This document shows, one piece after another, positions 25,301 to 34,300 of a DNA stretch of 64,000 bases. This DNA comes from Owenia fusiformis (taxonomy: Eukaryota > Annelida > Polychaeta > Sabellida > Oweniidae): assembly GCA_903813345.2 (NCBI GenBank), contig CAIIXF020000008.1:7016366-7080365 (forward strand), in the 5' to 3' direction. Positions within the stretch are counted from its first letter, which is position 1. Each line of letters starts with the position of its first letter. A program made the position numbers and the translations under genes. The notes below the pieces were generated by a model. That model was given only the letters and a program-made list of their open reading frames with translations. It made no database searches and was not told the DNA's origin.

Positions 25301-28300
25301 TCGAACATTTTTCAAAAGGGGCACCTTCTACCAAAAGTGTCATTAGACAGTGTGCCATGCTTATAATATTCACATACCAAATATGAACAAAATCGCTCTA
25401 CTACTTTTCCAGTTATAGTAAAATACGTTAAAATGGTGGCCATTTAGAAAAATGGCCGCCTTCTACCAAAAGTCTCATTAGACAGTGTGCCATGCTTATA
25501 GTATTCACATACCGAATATGAACAAAATCGCTCCACTACTTTTCGAGTTATAGTAAAATACGTTAAAATGGCGGCCATTTTGAAAAATGACCGCCCTCTA
25601 CCAAAAGTGTCATTAGACAGTGTGCCATGCTTATACGTATTCACATACCAAATATGAACAAAATCGCTTTACTACTTTTCGAGTTATAGTAATTACGTTA
25701 AAATGGCAGCCATTTTTTAAAATGGCAGCCATTTTTTAAAATGTCCGCCATTTTTCAAAATGGCCGCCTTCTACCAAAAGTGTCATTAGACAGTGTGCCA
25801 TGCTTACAGTATTCACATACCGAATATGAACAAAATCGCTCCACTACTTTTCGAGTTATAGTAAAATACGTTAAAATGGCGGCCATTTTGAAAAATGACC
25901 GCCCTCTACCAAAAGTGTCATTAGACAGTGTGCCATGCTTATACGTATTCACATACCAAATATGAACAAAATCTCTCCACTACTTTTCGAGTTTTAGTAA
26001 AATAAGTTAAAATGGCCGCCTTCTACCAAAAGTGTCATTAGACAGTGTGCCATGCTTATAGTATTCACAAACCAAATATGAACAAAATCGCTCCACTACT
26101 TTTCGAGTTACAGCAAAAATCGAAAAATAACGAGTAAAGGCCGCCATTTTTCAAGATGGCTGCCATGTGCTTTTTTAATATCTACATTTCTAGCTTTATT
26201 AATGTCCTATATAATTTTTTTTACATTTAAAACATAATTATTATTGCAATTACAGTTTTACAATACATATTGCACCTAAATTACTGTAAAATCGGCACTA
26301 AAATGGCCGCCATTTTTAAATGAGCGGCCATTTTGAAAATCGGCTTTCGAACAGAACATCTATCCCCATAGGGTATGTGTGTACAAAATATGAATAAAAT
26401 CGGGCCAACGGTATTTGAGTTATTGCCCGGAAGGACAGACGGACGTACGTACGGACAGACGGACGTACGGACGGACGGACGGAGGCGTTCCCTTTATCCC
26501 TCTGAACTTCTTTCGATGGGATAATAATTACTAAATATGAATGTACTAAAAATCACAAATCTTACATGTCTTAATTCAGTGGGAACACTGCCATCTATTC
26601 GGATAAACTTGACTTTAGATTTTCTGAGCATACATGATATCCCATTCATCATGTCATGGTGGTAGCAGAACACAATGAACTTCAAGCCATCATTTCTCAG
26701 TAGGTCCTCTATGTAGTCATTCACTGGACCTATCTGAACAGAAATCAGCAATTTTTGCATAAGTTGGAGGCAGCATTGGAATGAGAATGTTATCATTGTT
26801 GATAGATATTACAACTACTGTACTAATAATCTCTAAAATGAGCACAAATAGGAAGGGCAAATTTTATACTTGAATACTTGTAATGTGCCAAGTGGTTTCA
26901 AATAATAAATGAAAGAACTGGTCAAAATATGTTTATGCTGCAGAAAACCTGCTGAAAGACCTCCCATCTAAAAATATTCAATTCACCTGTAGTGTTCAGA
27001 GTGTAAAAGCAGATTAAAAAACCAAGTGATTGATGTTAGGAATCAAGGAAATCTTACTTTAGCTTTACAAGTAATTGTATACAGGCTTCCTGCAAGAACT
27101 CGGACATCTTTGTATTTGTCATTGTCTCCTCCACTGTTGTTGTTACCATGGTAACCAACTCTCTGCATTATCTGCTGAATCTTGTTTTTATCCTTCGACT
27201 GATTCATCTCTTTCCACAGCTCATCAACCTCCTTAAGTAAGAAAAATTAAGTTTAGAATTGTTTTTGCATGAGGTTCATTTACAGAAACAGAAACATTCA
27301 TTTACAGAAATTGTAAAGGGCCTTTATTAAAGGATAGTAATACCAACCTTTGTATACTCTGACTGTTTCAGTTCAAATGAGATTTTCTGCCTTCGTTTCG
27401 GAGGTAGCTGGGTCAGAACATTTTTCTTGAGTCGGCGCACCATAACAGATGTAGAGAGTCTTGCTTCAAGCTCATGTAGGTTACTGGCTCCACTAAAACA
27501 ACCCACAATCTTATACAAGAGAAAATGGGACATTTATTCAATGGCTTTATTATTGACTTTTTTGTTCTTTTTGTTGGAATGTTTGAATAAGCTGCTATCA
27601 GATTGATTTAATATTATGGTTTTCTATCAATGGACTTTTCTCAATTCAGTGCATTTAGAATGTTCACAACTAGAGAAAATATTTCCACATTTTCAAGGAT
27701 TTGTAAATTTCTCATCTTGGTGAAATTTTAAGTGGGTGCATCAAAATCCCTTAACCAGACAAAGTTGCTACAATACTGACAGCTGAGGAGACCATGCAAT
27801 GATGAACCAGAACAAAGGCAATGCCAAAGCGTAGCGAATCCCATTGAACAGAAATGACTGGCATTTTTACAAACAAAATATAGAGCAAATATCATAAAAT
27901 AACACACATAAGAAAGGCCACCATTTTCAAAATGGTTGCTCACTAGCCAAGTTGTCATCAGAAGAAGTAATATGCTTTTTTTAAAGTATTCACATACCAA
28001 ATATGAACAAAATCGCTCCACTACTTTTCGAGTAATGGTAAAATACTTCAAAATGGTGGCCATTTTTCAAAATGGCCGCCTTCTACCAAAAGTGTCATTA
28101 AACAGTGTGCCATGCTTATAGTATTCATATACCAAATATGAACAAAATCACCCACTACTTTTCAAGTTACAGCAAAAATCGTTAAATTGCGAGTAAAGGC
28201 CGAGTAAATTACGTTTAAATGGCGGCCATTTTTCAAAATGGCCGCCTTCTACCAAAAGTGTCATTAGACAGGTTACCATGCTTATAGTATTCACATACCA

Positions 28301-31300
28301 AATATGAACAAAATCGCTCCACTACTTTTCGAGTTATAGGAAAATAAGTTAAAATGGCGACCATTTTTCAAAATGGCTGCCTTCTACCAAAAGTGTCATT
28401 AGACAGTGTGCCATGCTTATAGTATTCACATACCAAATATGAACAAAATCGCTCCACTACTTTTTGAGTTATAGTAAAATATGTTAAAATGGTGGCCATT
28501 TTTCAAAATGGCCGCCTCCTACCAAAAGTGTCATTAGACAGTGAGTCATGCTTATAGTATTCACATACCAAATATGAACAAAATCGATCCACTTCTTCTT
28601 GAATTACAGGAAAAATTGTAAAATAACGAGTAAAGGCCGCCATTTTTCAAGATGGCTGCCATGTGCTTCTTTACTATCTACATTTTTAGCTTTATCAAAG
28701 TCCTATATAATTTTTTTACATTTAAAACATATTGCTATTACAGTTTTACATATTGCACCTAAATTACTGTAAAATCGGCACTAAAATGGCCGCCATTTTT
28801 TAATGAGCGGCCATTTTGAAAATCGGCTTTCGAGCAGAACTTCTACCCCCATAGGGTATATGTGTACAAAATATGAACAAAATCGGGCCAACGGTATTTG
28901 AGTTATTGCCCGGATGGACGGATGGACGGACGGATGTACTCCCGCAGAGTCCTTTGTGCAATTTTTTCCTTGTGCTGTGCAATTAGATTAGCGGGTTGCA
29001 CATTCTAGTACAGTCCACAGTGCCAAATCTGTCCAAGTTATAATGGACAATGTTAAGCATATCAAAATTGATACGGGGGGCGTTCCCTATATCCCTCCGA
29101 ACTTTGTTCGATGGGATAATAACTACAAGTATTAAAGAATAATTATGTTACATGGGCTTTTTAGCCCCAAAGACTTACTCAGTTGCCCAACGTTTCTTGC
29201 CTGCTATCCACCTAAAGCCAGCATTACAATACCGCACTGCATACTGGTAGAAACTACCAAAGTCACCAGGAGCCAAGGCATCAATTTAGGAATAGAGCTA
29301 AAAGAGATATTTTACAGTATTATTGAATGGGAGCATTTAATGAGTCAGATAACAATGGCAATCACTTTCTACTCATGGTAATGAACTTGGAAATATAAGT
29401 TGCTTATTAGATAATAGACTAAATGCCAATATGTTAAATTTGGCAATCATGTTTTCAACCTTAATTACAAGCCCTGACAGTAATAGTAAACTGTTACAGG
29501 GGCTGAACACCAACTGCTGAATGACAAACGCCATCCACAAAAACTTGTAGCGGTGATATAAGAAGTCAAATATTATATTGTGTAATAAAGCAAATTATGC
29601 CATATTAGGCCCCCAAATGTAACAAATCCTTTATCCCATAAAAAGCCTTGTACAAGACTTACCTCTTCTGGCCTATTTAATGCTGGGGTTCCTGAGAGCA
29701 ACAGTCTACGCTCAGCCTGTTTCACAATGGGGACAATACACTTCGCTCTTATAGACTTAGAGTTCTTTATGTAGTGAGACTCATCCAGTATGACGACCTT
29801 GAACTTCTGGGTCATGAGTGCCTCAAGGAGTATACTCTTTGGCCTCTGTAGCAATCCATAGGTAACCACAGTGATTTTCGCTTCAGATATTTCACTGGAT
29901 TATAAGACAATAAATATAAAGTATGATATTGTTTTCTCATATGACTAACAAAGATACAGCCATCTTTGCCCCATGCAAGATATTGCCATCTTTCATCCTA
30001 AAAAGTAACACGTGCAAGATGAGATTTACTTGTGACATCACTGGTTTATAAACATCAACAACATGGCAACGGGTACAGCGTTGTTATGCGTATCCATGCT
30101 CATTCTACAAAACTTAGCTGTGACGTCATAACAATGTAGCTTTGTTGCCACACGTATCCATGAATTTTCTTCAATATTGTTATGACGTCATAGCAATTGA
30201 AAAATGAAGTTCCATTAATTTCTAGCTAATTTTCACTCATTTTTATCATAAAAAGGTGAAAATATGGCATAATACAGAGTCATATGAGAAAAACTTTCTT
30301 GTACTCGTACCTGTGCAATATCGTCCATTCTTGACTCGCTTTGATAATGTTTCTTTATCTCGTCTACGACTCGATAAAGAAGAATTATCAAAGCTCATCA
30401 AGAATGAACGATCTTGCACAGGTACTCATATAAGAACCTCTATGTATATATCTGAGAACGAGCTGGAATGAAATGGAAAATAATTGGAATGGAACAGGTT
30501 CCTTGCTTTCTCAGGCTATGATATTTTCAGAAAAAAGGTTTATTGAAAATGTAAATTCCACATCATAGTGAATTAAAAATATTAAGGTACATGTACTATC
30601 TAGCGGTATCTAAAAAAATAAGAATGTACAAGAATGCATTGAATATTAATATGGTGGCATTTCCAAAGTAAAAAAAACACGAAGAAAGAAAACATCATAA
30701 TATTTCCTTTCTTTTTTGACTGCTCCGGGTATCATCAACATGGGTTTTCATGGTTACCATGGAATGCAGAATTTTACATGTTACGTGATGGAATTTATTT
30801 TGTGTATGTACTAGTATGTACACTTATTAGATCAATATTTTGTGAGAAAATGAGACAGATTCATTAATGTTTACAGAGCACTTTTGATCTTACTTTTAAT
30901 GATCACCCTGTAGATGAAAATTGCATACATGGTATCAGCTCTTTAACTATAGAATTCAACACAAAAACTTACTTGACATCAACTGAAGAATGCACAAGGT
31001 TTATTTCATGAGGTTGAACATCAGGCATCCACTTCTCTATCTCATCTATCCAGGGGTATTTCAATGATGAAGGTACCACAATCAACAATGGCCAATCATG
31101 TTTGTAGTAGCGAGCCACAGACAAAGCCTGGAGTGTCTTACCAAGACCCATCTTAAAAACATAGATTTGAATGTGAACATGCTCTGAGAGGCACATAAAA
31201 ATGACATTTATTTATTTTTCAGACATAATATAGCAAGTTCATGAAAAGCTTGACAAGCTAAAAGAATCCTCTTGATATGTCTAAAAAGTGAGAAATAAAT

Positions 31301-34300
31301 ATATAAGATGTTTTTCAATATTTCTTTGTTTAATCTGATTTTCTAACATAAGATGCAAGAGTGAAACCCCTCCAACATATTATGTGTGGGTAACTTTCAT
31401 GTTCCTATTGTGTATTAAACACACAATCACTTCTATAAGATGACATCAATGAACAACGAGATCTGAAGTCTATTATATGTAACTATTTCTCCACATAAAC
31501 AACTCGTGTCAAAAAATGTGAAATATCCATCCTTATGCTTATTGACCTTCAATCATTTAAACTTGATTTTTTCTAGTTTATCTTCAATGTAAATAAAGAG
31601 AGCATACCTCGTCAGCAATGAGACATCTGAAAATAAGGTAAAATAATCATTATAATCGACATAAATGAAGCGATGTTTAATATAACACTAATCATTATAA
31701 ATTATCATTTAATCTTACACTGCACATGGACAGATTCAACAAATCTCTAATTTTTTTATTTTCTAGATTATAAGGACTGGTTGCTATAGGAACCTCCCCC
31801 CCCCCTCCCCAGTAACCAAAAAAAGTTATTCCAATGAAGAGTGCATTGTTAATATCTGAGATGAGAAAGTTCCAGTCTTTGATACCAAAATGAAACAAAT
31901 TGCAATAGCATTTGGAAAATACTGGTAGGTAAATGGCCAATGTATCTATATTGTCATTTTTCAGGTTGGCTTTGCTTGCAGGCTCATAGACACTTTTTCA
32001 AAAGGGAGATGTGATTCAAGATTTTATATAAGTTGCTTAATCACTGATTGATTTTTCGATGTTCACAAAATTATAAGGGCTATTTAACTAATCAGGTAGA
32101 TCAATGTAAAATTAAAAAGTGGATAAAATTTAAAAAACATAATACTGTAATTAGGAAGCGCAGCCACTTTTTAAAGTTTGACAATAGAAGGAAACTGGTA
32201 AAGGATAGGTATCGATATGGTGAACTGAATTCAACAATGTTTTTCTCTTAAACCAATTATTGAAAACATTCTGTAAAAGACACCATATCGATACCACTCC
32301 TGTATTTCATGTTCATGAGTATATTATGGAACATGAATACTGACAATTAATGACCTCATTCCAAAAGGAGGGCATCGATCGTGATATTAAATTCATAGTA
32401 ACCTCATAGACTAGTCCATAGTTGCCAGAACATGTATAAAAAATTGAGTTGCTGAGTTCCCTGAGAAAAATGTTGAAATTTTTTTAAGGGAACAATTATT
32501 CGATACAAGGACCTGTCTTAATCTTTGAGACTAACAATAATCCAGCGCAAAGCTAAAACCCTCCAAAAAGTCTTTTTCACAGATAGTTGCAAGTTCTCCA
32601 TCATACTTATTTAGGTAATACAATAGATCATGGAGAACTTCCCACACTATCCATGGGCTTTGTATAAATAACCTCGTACCCATGTACTTGGGTCTTAATA
32701 CAGTCTTTGAAGGGTTCAATTTAAAGTTTTAAAAGATTATTCAATTTTAGTTAATGCTAACTTTGATGTAAATTAAATGCAGTCATAGTATTAATTTGTC
32801 TAGTCGAAGATAGTCATAACATGAGTAACAATGATTTCAGGGATCATAAATTCAGCCCAACACAAAAGTCCACCCGTGTAGCTCAGCGGTAGCGCAGGTA
32901 CCTCTTACGCAATAGGTCCCGGAATTCGATCCCCGGTTCAGGCAAGACTAAATTTGCTTGCGTGAAGTACTTCAGGGTGTTTGACTGAGTGGTCCGCAAC
33001 TCGTACAAAAGGCTGTGGTGTGTACTTGTATGTCTTTGTATAAGTGCACATAAAAGAACACAGGGCTCCTTCAAGGAGGGGTTTCTGGGTCTATCTTCCA
33101 TGTTAATTACGTAAATTATGACCGTATATATACAGGACATACCCAAGAGGTATTGCTCACCTTCATTGGTGGTAAACAAAATACAATACAATACAATAAC
33201 ATTGTTATTGTTTGCTAACTGTGAATGGTGATTTGATATCTGGTTCCAAATTGAATGATGGGAGAGAAGTACGCCCTGAGTAGAGACCCTATCTGTTGCA
33301 AGACTTATGCCTGGCACAACCGTCACCATGTTACTAAGTGTTTTTAAGTTTCACAAGGATCCTGCCATGACCGTGGTAGTGTTAACGTGAAAGCCTGGTA
33401 TAACCGTGACAATACTATATTATAGAGCAAGGCCTGTCGTGACCGTGGTAATGTTAAAGCCTGATATGACCATGACATTGCTATATTATATTGCAAGGCC
33501 TGTCATGACCGTGGTAATGTAAAAGCCTTATATGACTGTGGCAATGGTTGTAAGACCTGTCATGACCGTGGTAATGTTAAAGCACAGTATGACTATGACA
33601 ATGGTTATATTAAATTATATTTAGTAGCATGAGAATACTGAAATGGAAAATTTCATCGTTTATCTACCTTAAATATGTAAATCTAGACTACTTCTACTAC
33701 ATGTACTACTACTTTAACTCATAATTCATTTCCACAAACTGTAATTCTAATCTCATTTAAGAATATGAACATTATCACTGTCATATCAGACTTTAACATT
33801 ACCACGGTCATGACAGGCCTTACAATACAACCATTGCCAGTCATATGAGACTTTAACATTACCACGGTCATGATAGGCCTTGCAATATAATAAAGCATTG
33901 TCACGGTCATATCAGGATTTAACATGACCATGGTCATGACAGGCCTTGCAATATAATATAGCATTGTCACGGTTATACCAGGCTTTCACAATAACAATAC
34001 CACGGTCATGGCAGGATCCTTGAGAAACTTAAAAACACATAATAACATTGTGACAGTTGTGTCAGGCATAAGACTTGCAATAGATAGCATGTGCCTGAGT
34101 AGTACAAGGGGTACGAGACCACAGTGTTTTCGTTTGGATTATCAACTGCGAAATCATTTGATGGTATTAGTCAACAGTCAGCACCATCTATCTAATATCT
34201 AATATAATACAGGGTGTCCCAAAAAAAAGGAAACCAGCAATCGATTGCTTATTTCTCAAATATGAATAATGATAGGAAAATTTCTTAGCTACCATCTGAT

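Noticed and set aside
25204-28121. Plus and minus ORFs of 60-110 codons in the satellite elements
   Set aside because: They translate the tandem unit; the same peptide recurs with each repeat and has no independent support.
29286-29288. Reassigned TAA (glutamine) genetic code
   Set aside because: TAA and TGA act as normal stops in neighbouring genes and the same frame style elsewhere; a point mutation or assembly error is far simpler.
32873-32946. tRNA gene
   Set aside because: A and B boxes are present, but the acceptor stem does not pair and a SINE body and (ATACA)n tail follow.
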